10,741 nt of DNA from Erysipelotrichaceae bacterium (lineage in GTDB: Bacteria > Bacillota_I > Bacilli_A > Erysipelotrichales > Erysipelotrichaceae), in NCBI GenBank assembly GCA_030533035.1, contig JAUNJW010000028.1, forward strand, positions 1 through 10,741, in the 5' to 3' direction. Numbering within the stretch: the first letter of the stretch is position 1; every line of letters starts with the position of its first letter. This document shows, one piece after another, positions 1-6,981 of this stretch. Made by a program: the position numbers and the translations under genes. The notes under the pieces are model-generated. The model searched no databases. It was not told where the DNA came from and worked only from the letters and a program-made list of their open reading frames with translations.

Positions 1-119
1 AGCACTGTCACATCGCAGCCGTACCACGAAGAAGGAACCGTCACTTCCGGATCATCTCCCCTGTAAAACTGCACCATATAGGTGTCATTGTCGGCATGTT
101 TGAACCAGAACTCCTGCAT
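1..119 (-). CDS. Partial BspA-like leucine-rich repeat protein (N-terminus)
   Basis: Only the first 39 codons are present; the gene runs off the left edge. It starts at the ATG at 119, preceded on the minus strand by a GGGAGGAAG ribosome binding site about 5 bases upstream. The translated start is MQEFWFKHADND, followed by TYMVQFYRGDDPEVTVPSSW and a Tyr-Gly-Cys-Asp-Val-Thr-Val-Leu run. The pattern 'YRGDDPEVTVPS.Y.G..VTVL' resembles the opening unit of small cytosolic BspA-type leucine-rich repeat proteins of Bacillota, in which a short lead-in (value, Pro, turn, VTVL) precedes repeats of the IPDSVTxIG type. No signal peptide is visible. It lies 58 bases after the stop of the MgtC-like gene, with a hairpin between. 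The repeats themselves are outside the window, so the family call is an inference from the lead-in alone and no function is claimed. Confidence 0.6.
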   Translation of the reverse strand, partial: MQEFWFKHADNDTYMVQFYRGDDPEVTVPSSWYGCDVTV

Positions 120-142
120 CGTCTTCCTCCCTTTCCTTTGGA

Positions 143-170
143 AATGAAAAGCTGCCCATTTCCGGGCAGC
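143..170 (-). terminator. Hairpin terminator after the mgtC-like pair
   Basis: On the minus strand a 7-bp GC-rich stem, GCTGCCC / GGGCAGC (151-157 with 164-170), has a 6-base loop and is followed by TTTTCATTTCC. The U run is only four bases long, so termination may be partial and some read-through into the leucine-rich repeat gene is possible; no separate promoter was seen for that gene in the gap. Confidence 0.65.
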
Positions 171-177
171 AAAACAG

Positions 178-870
178 TCAGATCAGTTCAGCGGAAATAA
201 TGCCCGCCATGCTGTTGATGGCTGTGACCGCCTCGTCCTGCATTTCCTTGCCGCCCTGGGTTTTCAGGGTCAGCAGAGCCGAATACATCGCAGCCTTATC
301 ATTTCTTGTACCGGTCACCTTGAGGTTGGTGATGGCAATGTCATTGTCCTTGCAGTATCTGAGCACCTCGTCAAGATCGTTGCGGCGGTAATAGCTCAGG
401 GCGATCGCGAATTCAGGGGCAACCCGGATTTTTTCACGGAGGCTTTCAAGATAGGTTTCCACCAGGATGATCATGGCGGTGCCGAGGATGGCGCCTTCAA
501 AGAAGCCGGAACCGACAGCCAGGCCGATCAGGCCGGAAGTCCATAAGCCGGCGGCGGTGGTCAGTCCCTTGACCTTGCTTTTCTTCGTGACGACAATCGT
601 GCCGGCGCCGATGAAACCGAGGCCGGTCACAACACCGGCGGCGATTCTTGACACGTCGGTGGGCAGCTGGAGTCCGACATAGAGATAGATGCCCGTCAAA
701 GCTGCGATGGTGCCGCCGAGCACAACCAGGATATGGGTTCTGAATCCGGCGGGTTTATTGCGGTAGGACCTTTCCAGGCCGATGACTGTTCCAAAGGCGA
801 AAGCAGTCAGAAGTTTAATCAGCAGCGACACGAAATCAATGCCGCGGATCGGATCGAATATACTAAGCAT
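178..870 (-). CDS. MgtC/SapB family membrane protein (first paralogue)
   Basis: A 230-aa protein with the MgtC/SapB membrane domain followed by a soluble C-terminal domain. Conserved blocks visible are GLERSYRNKPAGFRTHIL (31-48), RIAAGVVTGLGFIGAGTI (75-92) and VKGLTTAAGLWTSGLIGLA (100-118), with hydrophobic helices around 14-30, 46-66, 76-95 and 104-139. Residues 152-230 are mixed alpha/beta and resemble the ACT-like tail of longer family members. In pathogens such as Salmonella, MgtC supports growth at low magnesium and inhibits the F-type ATP synthase; in commensal Bacillota the role is not established. The start is set by an AGGAGG that overlaps the stop codon of the preceding paralogue, which lies only 9 bases upstream, so the two are co-transcribed and probably translationally linked. 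All hallmark residues, including the Glu of GLER, are present. Confidence 0.9.
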   Translation of the reverse strand: MLSIFDPIRGIDFVSLLIKLLTAFAFGTVIGLERSYRNKPAGFRTHILVVLGGTIAALTGIYLYVGLQLPTDVSRIAAGVVTGLGFIGAGTIVVTKKSKVKGLTTAAGLWTSGLIGLAVGSGFFEGAILGTAMIILVETYLESLREKIRVAPEFAIALSYYRRNDLDEVLRYCKDNDIAITNLKVTGTRNDKAAMYSALLTLKTQGGKEMQDEAVTAINSMAGIISAELI

Positions 871-879
871 ACTTTCCTC

Positions 880-1611
880 CTATGAAATCAGCTCTTCAAT
901 GGAATTGACACAGTCGAGTTCGGCAATGGATGACATCATGTCTGAATGTGAAGGGTTCTCAGTGCCGAGGCGGAGGTTGAGAATTGCCGAAGGCAGGACG
1001 TCGCCTTTTCGCTCCAGCTGTTCGATCTCAATTTCCTGGACCGTGGCGCCGTTGTTTTTGATGACTTTCGTTATATCGTCAATGTTGCGGAGATCTTCAA
1101 ACTCGACAAACAGGGTGATATTGCGCCACCGCCGCTTGTATTTTCTTTCCAGCGGCTGCATCACATTCAGGGCCAGGACAATCAGAATACAGGAAAGGAT
1201 GACACATTCATAGTAGCCGGCGCCGCAGGCAAAGCCCATGCAGACGGAGGCGAACAGACCGGTGGCAGTGGTCAGTCCCTTGACCTGATGGTGCGCTGTG
1301 GAAATGATGGAACCCGCCGCGATAAAGCCGATGCCGCCGATGACAGCCGCCGAGAATCTGGAGGCGTCAAATTTCAGGCCGACTGTGCTGACCGTATCCG
1401 CCCAGAGGGTGTTCATCATCTGATAGTCATACAGGGCAAGCATAATCGACATCGCCGCGCCGATTCCGGTTAACATGTAGGTCCGGAACCCGGCTGTCTT
1501 TGACCGTTTCGTCCGGCCGTAGCCGATGGTGCCGCAGGCAGCCATCGCCAGCACCAGCCGGAAAACAACCGAGACAAAATTAAACTGGTGCAGATAATTC
1601 AGTACCGCCAT
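880..1611 (-). CDS. MgtC/SapB family membrane protein (divergent second paralogue)
   Basis: A 243-aa protein with the same overall plan as its downstream neighbour: three or four N-terminal hydrophobic helices, then a soluble domain (about 165-243). Family blocks are recognisable but altered: GYGRTKRSKTAGFRTYML (31-48 approximately) where the neighbour has GLER and KPAGFRT; GGIGFIAAGSI (92-102) where the neighbour has TGLGFIGAGTI; and VKGLTTATGLFASVCMGFA (110-128) where the neighbour has TSG after GLW. The usually conserved Glu of the GLER motif is Gly here. The protein also has several extra cysteines in its helices. It is the first gene of a two-gene unit with its own promoter. The ATG at 1611 has only a weak GAGAG ribosome binding site 8 bases upstream, unlike the strong site of the second gene. 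Membership in the family is firm; whether it acts alone or as a partner subunit is inference. Confidence 0.85.
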   Translation of the reverse strand: MAVLNYLHQFNFVSVVFRLVLAMAACGTIGYGRTKRSKTAGFRTYMLTGIGAAMSIMLALYDYQMMNTLWADTVSTVGLKFDASRFSAAVIGGIGFIAAGSIISTAHHQVKGLTTATGLFASVCMGFACGAGYYECVILSCILIVLALNVMQPLERKYKRRWRNITLFVEFEDLRNIDDITKVIKNNGATVQEIEIEQLERKGDVLPSAILNLRLGTENPSHSDMMSSIAELDCVNSIEELIS

Positions 1612-1637
1612 TATTCATTCTCTCTTTCTGTGCCGCA

Positions 1638-1651
1638 GCGGGAATCCCCGC
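1638..1651 (-). promoter_or_regulatory. Small GC hairpin in the leader of the MgtC-like operon
   Basis: A 5-bp GCGGG/CCCGC stem with a 4-base loop lies between the proposed promoter and the weak ribosome binding site of the first MgtC-like gene. No U run follows, so it is not a terminator. It could stabilise the mRNA or influence expression, but it is small and may be chance. Confidence 0.3.
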
Positions 1652-1670
1652 CGGGCCGTCTTCTGTTTTT

Positions 1671-1696
1671 ATTGTATCACGCGCGTTTAACCAGGG
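1671..1696 (-). promoter_or_regulatory. Probable promoter of the MgtC-like operon
   Basis: Directly after the terminator of the transporter operon, the minus strand reads TGATACAAT, an extended -10 element (TGn followed by TACAAT at 1676-1671). No good -35 hexamer is seen at 16-18 bases upstream, which an extended -10 can tolerate. Transcription would start near 1664, giving a leader of about 50 bases. Confidence 0.45.
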
Positions 1697-1699
1697 CAT

Positions 1700-1725
1700 G
1701 AAAAAAGCAGGAAGTCTCCTGCTTT
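1700..1725 (-). terminator. Intrinsic terminator of the BMP transporter operon
   Basis: On the minus strand a 9-bp stem, AAAGCAGGA / TCCTGCTTT (1717-1725 with 1704-1712), has a 4-base loop, and its end merges into a six-base U run (1706-1701). It begins 4 bases after the stop codon of the last permease gene, a textbook placement. Confidence 0.88.
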
Positions 1726-1729
1726 GTCA

Positions 1730-2761
1730 TCACCGTTCTTCACGGAAATACGAGATTCCGAGCGAGGCCGGATTCTGGTTCTCCCGCCGTTTCCGTTTTG
1801 AAACGAGAATAAGAATAATGATTGTGACCAGATACGGAATCATTCTGTAGAGATTCTGCATATGGGAAGGATTGGCGTTGCCGCAGATTTTCGCGAGAAC
1901 CGCGGAAATGTTATTGGGAATATACAGATAGACCCAGTAGCAGATGCCGAAGACGAAGGATCCCCAGATCGCCGAAACCGGCTTCCAGCTGGTGAAGATA
2001 ACCAGCGCGACCGCCAGCCAGCCGAGGGCTTCAATACCGCCGCCGGTATCCCATGTGCCCTTGATATAGTCCATGACATAGTAGACGCCGCCAAGACCCT
2101 CGATCATGGCGCCGATTGTTGTAGCAAGATACTTGTACTTTGTGACATTGATGCCGGCCGCATCTGCCGTTGCCGGATTTTCACCGACAGCCCTGAGATT
2201 CAGGCCTGCCCTTGTCCGGTTCAGGAAGAACCCTGCGCCCAGGGCAATCAGGATTGCCGCATATGTCAGGAAACCGTAGTTGAAGAAGATGGTGCTGAAG
2301 ATTCCCAGCTTTGTGGAAAGCACCGGGATCTGGGCCCTGTAGGCGGAGGATGCCGCCGCGACGGAAATCTGGCCGACGCCGCCGCTCAGCTTGACCAGCG
2401 AGCCGCCGAAGAAGTTGGCGACGCCGGAGCCGAAGATTGTCAGGGTCAGACCGGTCACGTTCTGGTTTGTCCTGAGCGTGACTGTCATGAAGCAGTATAA
2501 TAATCCGCCGAAACCGGACGCCAGCAATGCGCATGCCAGGGAGATGATAAGACTGATCACCGGGCTGGGAGCGGGATTGCCGTTTTCATAGAAGAATGCG
2601 CCGGCCAGGGCACCGATCGCGCCAAGGTACATGATACCGGGCACGCCGAGGTTCAGGTTGCCGCTCTTTTCTGTCAGGATTTCACCGACAGAGCCGAGCA
2701 TGATGATTGTACCGAATGTGACCGCGGCATTGAGCCAGGCCAGAATTGATGTCAGTGTCAT
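1730..2761 (-). CDS. ABC transporter permease, BMP/nucleoside type (NupQ/YufQ-like)
   Basis: A 343-aa polytopic permease, second of the two membrane subunits of the importer. Family landmarks are EKSGNLNLGVPGIMYLGA (31-48), equivalent to the KSGVINLGxEGMM block of this family, RTNQNVTGLTLTIFG (97-111), and the cytoplasmic coupling loop AVGENPATADAAGINVTKYK (191-210), which contacts the ATPase. The tail SKRKRRENQN (321-330) is basic and should be cytoplasmic. About nine hydrophobic segments are visible. I place the start at the ATG at 2761 rather than at a longer in-frame ATG at 2809: the longer form adds a charged 16-residue stretch that overlaps the end of the upstream permease, while the chosen start lies 1 base after that gene's stop and has AAGGAG/GAAGG upstream. 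The gene is therefore tightly coupled to its partner. Substrate is inferred from the family (guanosine and other nucleosides for B. subtilis NupNOPQ). Confidence 0.92.
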   Translation of the reverse strand: MTLTSILAWLNAAVTFGTIIMLGSVGEILTEKSGNLNLGVPGIMYLGAIGALAGAFFYENGNPAPSPVISLIISLACALLASGFGGLLYCFMTVTLRTNQNVTGLTLTIFGSGVANFFGGSLVKLSGGVGQISVAAASSAYRAQIPVLSTKLGIFSTIFFNYGFLTYAAILIALGAGFFLNRTRAGLNLRAVGENPATADAAGINVTKYKYLATTIGAMIEGLGGVYYVMDYIKGTWDTGGGIEALGWLAVALVIFTSWKPVSAIWGSFVFGICYWVYLYIPNNISAVLAKICGNANPSHMQNLYRMIPYLVTIIILILVSKRKRRENQNPASLGISYFREER

Positions 2762-2762
2762 A

Positions 2763-3887
2763 TCACTCAGCCTTCTCCTTTCCCCTGCGTGAGCGGAATA
2801 CCAGCTCATAGTTGATGAAGAACTCGCTTGCCAGGATGAAGAACAGGATAATGCCAGTCAGGATGCTGGAAGCGTATGTGTTGAAGTTGAAGTCGGAAGC
2901 GATCTGGTTGGCGCCCCTGGACAGGAAGGAAAGAATTCCTGTGATCAGGGTCATCGCGAACGGATTGAACTTGCCGAGCCAGGCGACGATGATTGCCGTA
3001 AAGCCCCTGCCGCCGGCGGTCAGGGAAGAAATCGTGTGGGAAACACAGGAGACTTCCAGGAAACCGGCAAGGCCGCAGATTGCGGCTGAGATCGCCATCG
3101 TTCTCATAATGACCTTCGGGACGGAGATACCGGCGTATCTGGCGGTATTCTCACTTTCACCGGCAACGGTGATCTCAAAACCCTGCTTGGAGTTTTTCAG
3201 ATAGAAATACATGCCGATGGTCAGTGCCGCGACGATCAGGACAGCCGGCGCGAACTGCTGGCCGAACAGCGAAGGCATCCAGCCGGCCTGGGTGTCGCCG
3301 TTGATGATACCGACGGAATGGGACTGTTTCTTGTCCCAGACGTCAACGAAGAATTCAACGAGCATCAATGCGACATAGTTCATCATCAGGGTGAACAGCG
3401 TTTCATTGGTTCTGTACTTTGATTTGAAGTAAGCAGGGATCAGACCCCAGACCGCGCTTGCCAGCATGGCGGACAGCGCCATCAGAAGCAGCAGCAGGAC
3501 GTTGGGAATCTTGTTTCCCATCGTGATCATCCAGGCAGCTGATACGAGGCCGCCGATCAGAACCTGTCCTTCCGCACCGACATTCCAGAAGCGCAGCTTG
3601 AACGCCGGCGCCAGGCCGATGCCGATGCATAACAGGATTGCCATATCCTTGAGTGTCTGCCAGATTCTTCTGCCGGTGCCGAAGGCGCCTGAGAACATGG
3701 AGGCATAGACGGATACAGGATTGAGTGAAGTGATGCTCATGATAAACAGGGCGCAGACCAGCATACCCAGCAGGACGCAGACAATGCGGATCGTCCATGC
3801 CTTGGAGGCGGGAATGTCCACCCGGCGGACCAGGTGGATCAGAGGCTCTTTGACCCTGTCATGCGGTTTGTCATATTTGTTTCTCAT
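2763..3887 (-). CDS. ABC transporter permease, BMP/nucleoside type (NupP/YufP-like)
   Basis: A 374-aa polytopic permease, first of the two membrane subunits. It has a roughly 30-residue hydrophilic, cytoplasmic N-terminus, then helices at about 32-52, 82-95, 108-122, 128-150, 165-182, 213-230, 262-285, 297-325 and 340-358. Family landmarks are WNVGAEGQVLIGG (101-113), the KYRTNETLFTLMMNY block (157-171), the coupling loop GESENTARYAGISV (243-256) and GRGFTAIIVAWLGKFNP (293-309). The start overlaps the stop of the ATPase gene in an ATGA (3884-3887), with GAGGAGG 7 bases upstream, so translation is coupled. Its stop is 1 base from the start of the second permease. The two permeases differ enough in sequence that a heterodimeric channel is expected, as is usual for this family. 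Confidence 0.93.
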   Translation of the reverse strand: MRNKYDKPHDRVKEPLIHLVRRVDIPASKAWTIRIVCVLLGMLVCALFIMSITSLNPVSVYASMFSGAFGTGRRIWQTLKDMAILLCIGIGLAPAFKLRFWNVGAEGQVLIGGLVSAAWMITMGNKIPNVLLLLLMALSAMLASAVWGLIPAYFKSKYRTNETLFTLMMNYVALMLVEFFVDVWDKKQSHSVGIINGDTQAGWMPSLFGQQFAPAVLIVAALTIGMYFYLKNSKQGFEITVAGESENTARYAGISVPKVIMRTMAISAAICGLAGFLEVSCVSHTISSLTAGGRGFTAIIVAWLGKFNPFAMTLITGILSFLSRGANQIASDFNFNTYASSILTGIILFFILASEFFINYELVFRSRRGKEKAE

Positions 3888-5422
3888 GCCGCTGCCTCCT
3901 CACTCACAATGTTTGTCATCCTGCGGCCGACTTCTTCCTTGGTGACGCTGCGGGCATCGAGAATGCCATTCTGCCTGCCGCCGCATAAAACAAGGATTCT
4001 GTCCGCCAGGGCCAGAAGAACGTCGAGGTCCTCGCCGACATAAATGACGGCGACGCCTTTTTTCTTCTGCTCCGTCAGCAGGTTGTAAATCGTATAGGAC
4101 TTGGAAATATCAAGACCTCTGACCGCGTAGGCTGTCATCAGGATTGTCGGTTCCGCCGCGATTTCACGGCCGACCAGGACCTTCTGGACGTTGCCGCCGG
4201 ACAGCTTTCTGACCGGGGTGTCGAGAGACGGTGTGATGACGTCAAGCTCCTTCTGGATTTCATCGGCGATTTTCAGGGATGAAGTCCTGTCAAGGAACGG
4301 TGAGCGGCCCCTGTCATATTCCTTTAACATCATGTTTTCTGTCATGCCCATGGAAGCGACAAGGCCCATGCCGAGTCTGTCTTCCGGGACAAAGGACAGA
4401 TGGATGCCGAGGTTGCGGATCTCACGGACGGAGATGCCGGCCAGGTCCTTTTCATTTCCTTCCGGGTCAGTGTAGATGACTTTTCCGCCCTCTTCGATAT
4501 GCTGAAGACCGGCAATGGCTTCCAGCAGTTCTTTCTGTCCGCAGCCTGAAATACCGGCGATGCCGAGAATTTCACCGCTGTAGACATCGAAGGAAACGTC
4601 CTCAAGAGCCTTGACCCGTTCTTCGTTGTAAACAGTGAGGTTTCTGATTTCCAGGCGCTTCTGGGGATTGACCGGCAGCGGCCTGTCAATGTCCAGCGTC
4701 ACTTTTTCGCCGACCATCGCTTCCGTCAGGATCTGCTCGGTGGCGACGGGTGTCGGGATTGTGGTGATGTACTGGCCCTTGCGCAGAATGGTGACACGGT
4801 CGGAAAGTTCAAGCACTTCATTGAGCTTGTGGGTAATCAGCACGATTGCCTTGCCGTCGCTTCTCATGGCGCGCAGGATTTTGAACAGTTTCTCTGTTTC
4901 CTGCGGGGTCAGAACCGCTGTCGGCTCATCGAGGATCAGGATATTCGCGCCCCTGTAAAGAATCTTGACGATTTCAAGAGTCTGCTTCTGTGCGACGCTC
5001 ATTTCATAGACCTTCTGCTCGGGATCAATGTCAAAGCCGTACTGGTCGGCGATTTCCCTGACCCTGCGGTTGACTTCCTTCAGGTCATAGGTACGTGAGC
5101 CTTCGATGCCGAGGATAATATTCTCCGCCGCCGTGAACACATCAATCAGCTTGAAATGCTGGTGAATCATGCCGATTCCCAGCTCAAAGGCATCGTGCGG
5201 GCTTTTGATCGTCACTTCGCTGCCGTTGACATAGAAGTATCCTTCATCGGGATAATAAATGCCTGCCAGCATATTCATAAGAGTTGTCTTTCCGGATCCG
5301 TTTTCACCGAGAATCGAAAGAATCTCCCCGTAGTTGATATTCATGCTGACGTGATCATTGGCAACGACGCTGCCGAACCGCTTGGTCACATTTTCCATAC
5401 GGACTGCCGATCTGTCATCCAT
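3884..5422 (-). CDS. ABC transporter ATP-binding protein with two ATPase domains (NupO/YufO-like)
   Basis: A 512-aa double ATPase that powers the importer. Domain 1: Walker A GENGSGKT (39-46), Q-loop HQHF (about 87-90), degenerate signature MSVAQKQ (141-147), Walker B ILILDEP (161-167) with TAVLTPQE after it, and switch His in LITHKLNE. Domain 2: a Walker A region GISGCGQKE (290-298) lacking the canonical GK(S/T), the family motif VPEDRLGMGL (345-354), a canonical signature LSGGNVQK (407-414) and the RGLD motif, without the usual Asp-Glu of Walker B. This one-active, one-degenerate layout is normal for the BmpA- and sugar-type double ATPases. I choose the ATG at 5422, 8 bases after AAGGAGG; an in-frame GTG at 5431 abuts the ribosome binding site and is unlikely to be used. 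The gene overlaps the first permease by 4 bases. Confidence 0.94.
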   Translation of the reverse strand: MDDRSAVRMENVTKRFGSVVANDHVSMNINYGEILSILGENGSGKTTLMNMLAGIYYPDEGYFYVNGSEVTIKSPHDAFELGIGMIHQHFKLIDVFTAAENIILGIEGSRTYDLKEVNRRVREIADQYGFDIDPEQKVYEMSVAQKQTLEIVKILYRGANILILDEPTAVLTPQETEKLFKILRAMRSDGKAIVLITHKLNEVLELSDRVTILRKGQYITTIPTPVATEQILTEAMVGEKVTLDIDRPLPVNPQKRLEIRNLTVYNEERVKALEDVSFDVYSGEILGIAGISGCGQKELLEAIAGLQHIEEGGKVIYTDPEGNEKDLAGISVREIRNLGIHLSFVPEDRLGMGLVASMGMTENMMLKEYDRGRSPFLDRTSSLKIADEIQKELDVITPSLDTPVRKLSGGNVQKVLVGREIAAEPTILMTAYAVRGLDISKSYTIYNLLTEQKKKGVAVIYVGEDLDVLLALADRILVLCGGRQNGILDARSVTKEEVGRRMTNIVSEEAAA

Positions 5423-5447
5423 TTTGTCCACCTCCTTAACAACGATA

Positions 5448-5480
5448 CAAGGGAAGCCGCATCAGATACGGTTTCCCTTG
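5448..5480 (-). promoter_or_regulatory. Intercistronic hairpin between lipoprotein and ATPase genes
   Basis: A 12-bp inverted repeat, CAAGGGAAGCCG / CGGTTTCCCTTG (5448-5459 with 5469-5480, one G-T mismatch), with a 9-base loop. On the transcribed strand it is not followed by a U run, so it is unlikely to be a full terminator. It sits after the lipoprotein stop codon and ahead of the ATPase ribosome binding site. Such elements commonly protect the upstream mRNA from 3' decay and allow more binding protein than membrane subunits to be made; that role is inferred. Confidence 0.7.
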
Positions 5481-5517
5481 TCGATTCTGAGTTTCTTTAC
5501 TCTGTCAGCAGCTGAAA

Positions 5518-6804
5518 TCAGCCGTTGTAGTTGGATTCGATGCCGTCGATGATGAATCCGAAGTAAGGAGCGGAACGGAAGCCGTCCTTTGTATTGGATT
5601 CATAGAAGACGCCGTCCTTGACCGGGAAGATGTCAGCTGTGCCGTCGAAGTCGAGATCGCAGCCTGTTTCTTCAGTCATGGCTTCACCGCCGACTGTGAA
5701 TGTTGTTGTGTCGAATACGTTGAGTGTGCCGTTCTTGATGGCAGCTTCAACTTCAGCGACCTTTGCGTCTGTGCCAGCAGCGCAGGAGTCACCGAGAGCT
5801 GTAACGTTGACAGCGCCTGTTTCATAGCCTTCGGACCAGTCAGTGACAATGTCCATAGCCTTGCCGTCAAGCCACTGCTGGAATGCATATGTGTAGTAAA
5901 CAGACCAGTCATTGGAAGCGGATGTCAGAGCAGCCTTCGGGGCAACTTCGAGCATGGAGACATTGTAGCCGATGGAGTAAACCGGCTTGCCGGATTCGTT
6001 GGCTGCCTGGATTGCGGAAGGAGCGCCTGTTGTGTCAGCGTGCTGGGAGATAATGACGCAGCCGTCAGCGATCAGCTTTTCAGCTGTTGTGCCTTCAGCG
6101 ACCTGATTTGCCCAGGAGCTTGTGTATTCAACGATCATATGAACATTCGGAACGATGCTCTTGACGCCGAGATAGAATGCTGTGAAGCCGGAAACAACTT
6201 CTGCATAAGGGAATGCGCCGACATAACCGATCTTGATGTCGCCGTCAGCTGTGTATGCGTCCGGTGTAGCTTCAGGGGATACTTCGCCGTTTTCCAGGAG
6301 TTCAGCGAGCTTCATGCCGCCGACAACGCCGGAAACATAACGGGACTGGTATGTCTGGTTGAATGCGTTCTTGAAGTTCTTGAGACCGGAGCCGGCTGCT
6401 GTGTCACCTGTCATGGAAATGAATGTGACATCCGGATAATTTGCGGCAACCTGCTGCATGTATGTCTGATGGCCGTAGGAGTTGGAAACAACAAGTGTTG
6501 CGCCCTGGTCAACGAGATCTTCAGCAGCGTCTGCGCATGCCTGGTTTTCTTCGATCATGTATTTCCACATGATGTCATCGGAAGAAATGCCGAGATTTTC
6601 AGCTGCCTTCTTGATGCCTTCCATGTGAGCAGCTGTGTAGCCTTCGTTCTCGTCGCCGACGAGGATGACGCCGATCTTGCCGTTTGTAGCGGCTGCTTCA
6701 CTGTCAGTGTTGTCTGTGTCAGTGGAAGCAGGTGTACTGCTGCTGCAGGCTGTCAGGGACAGCGCAGTCAGAACAGATAAAGCAGTGGTAAGAAGTTTCT
6801 TCAT
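5518..6804 (-). CDS. BMP family substrate-binding lipoprotein (BmpA/NupN/PnrA-like)
   Basis: A 428-aa extracellular lipoprotein that delivers ligand to the importer. The N-terminus is a lipoprotein signal: MKKLL, a hydrophobic core, and the lipobox LTAC (17-20) with Cys20 as the lipidated residue. A Ser/Thr/Asp-rich tether (21-41) precedes the BMP domain, which opens with KIGVILVGDENEGYTAAHMEG (43-63, first strand and ligand loop) and continues with GATLVVSNSYGH (101-112), the ADGCVIISQHADTTG segment (246-260) and GKPVYSIGYN (272-281). An Asp-rich stretch, CDLDFDGTADIFPVKDG (382-398), lies near the C-terminus. The ATG has GGAGGG about 6 bases upstream. Family members bind purine or other nucleosides. 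Its codons favour GCT, ACA and GTT more than its neighbours, which suggests high expression. It is the first large gene of the importer unit. Confidence 0.95.
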   Translation of the reverse strand: MKKLLTTALSVLTALSLTACSSSTPASTDTDNTDSEAAATNGKIGVILVGDENEGYTAAHMEGIKKAAENLGISSDDIMWKYMIEENQACADAAEDLVDQGATLVVSNSYGHQTYMQQVAANYPDVTFISMTGDTAAGSGLKNFKNAFNQTYQSRYVSGVVGGMKLAELLENGEVSPEATPDAYTADGDIKIGYVGAFPYAEVVSGFTAFYLGVKSIVPNVHMIVEYTSSWANQVAEGTTAEKLIADGCVIISQHADTTGAPSAIQAANESGKPVYSIGYNVSMLEVAPKAALTSASNDWSVYYTYAFQQWLDGKAMDIVTDWSEGYETGAVNVTALGDSCAAGTDAKVAEVEAAIKNGTLNVFDTTTFTVGGEAMTEETGCDLDFDGTADIFPVKDGVFYESNTKDGFRSAPYFGFIIDGIESNYNG

Positions 6805-6834
6805 GTTTTCCCTCCATTCCTCACCTGAGTTTTA

Positions 6835-6850
6835 TGCTTGCCGGCAGGCA
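6835..6850. repeat. Short palindrome in the lipoprotein gene leader
   Basis: TGCTTGCCGGCAGGCA is an inverted repeat with a single mismatched pair and no spacer at the DNA level. As RNA it would fold to a small hairpin with a CCGG loop. It sits between the terminator-like hairpin and the lipoprotein ribosome binding site; it could be a protein-binding site or chance. Confidence 0.3.
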
Positions 6851-6856
6851 CTAATC

Positions 6857-6885
6857 AAAAAAACGGACCAGTCTGTTGATTCCGT
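6857..6885 (-). terminator. Possible attenuator hairpin ahead of the lipoprotein gene
   Basis: On the minus strand ACGGA and TCCGT (6885-6881 and 6867-6863) form a short stem, with two further C-G/A-U pairs inside a small internal loop, followed directly by seven U residues (6863-6857). It begins 3 bases after the stop codon of the small ORF and lies about 50 bases before the lipoprotein gene, inside its leader. The stem is short, so termination would be incomplete; the position suggests attenuation. Confidence 0.5.
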
Positions 6886-6888
6886 CTT

Positions 6889-6981
6889 CTACTCCATGAA
6901 AAGCGCAGTCACTGCCGCATAAAAATCACGCACTTCGAGAGGCAGGATGATTTTTCTGACAAGCTTGTCTGTATAAACCAT
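6889..6981 (-). CDS. Small leader ORF, 30 aa, unknown function
   Basis: A 30-codon ORF that ends in TAG. It reads MVYTDKLVRKIILPLEVRDF and then YAAVTALFME. Its ATG at 6981 has an AAAGGAGG ribosome binding site 6 bases upstream, among the best in the window, and lies about 25 bases after the predicted transcription start of the transporter operon. The peptide is an alternating basic/hydrophobic first half and an amphipathic second half; it has no signal peptide, no metal-binding cysteines and no run of a single regulatory amino acid. It is followed at once by a terminator-like hairpin and then by the lipoprotein gene. I do not recognise a family. It may be a leader peptide that controls read-through, or a small protein made with the importer. 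The translation signals are seen directly; the role is inference. Confidence 0.6.
   Translation of the reverse strand: MVYTDKLVRKIILPLEVRDFYAAVTALFME

Noticed and set aside
1580..1618. A 12-codon ORF starting at the ATG at 1618 overlaps the start of the first MgtC-like gene in another frame.
   Set aside because: Its ATG lies too close to the weak GAGAG site for good initiation, and nothing else supports it; the overlap is probably chance.
1862..2500. Long plus-strand open frame of 212 codons opposite the second permease gene.
   Set aside because: It is the antisense of a well-supported membrane protein; its residues show no recognisable domain.
5423..5431. GTG start at 5431 for the ATPase gene.
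   Set aside because: The GTG touches the AAGGAGG ribosome binding site; the ATG at 5422 is at the proper distance.
6040..6780. Long plus-strand open frame of 246 codons opposite the lipoprotein gene.
   Set aside because: It mirrors the codon pattern of the lipoprotein gene on the other strand, is very rich in Cys, Val and Ala, and shows no domain or ribosome binding site.
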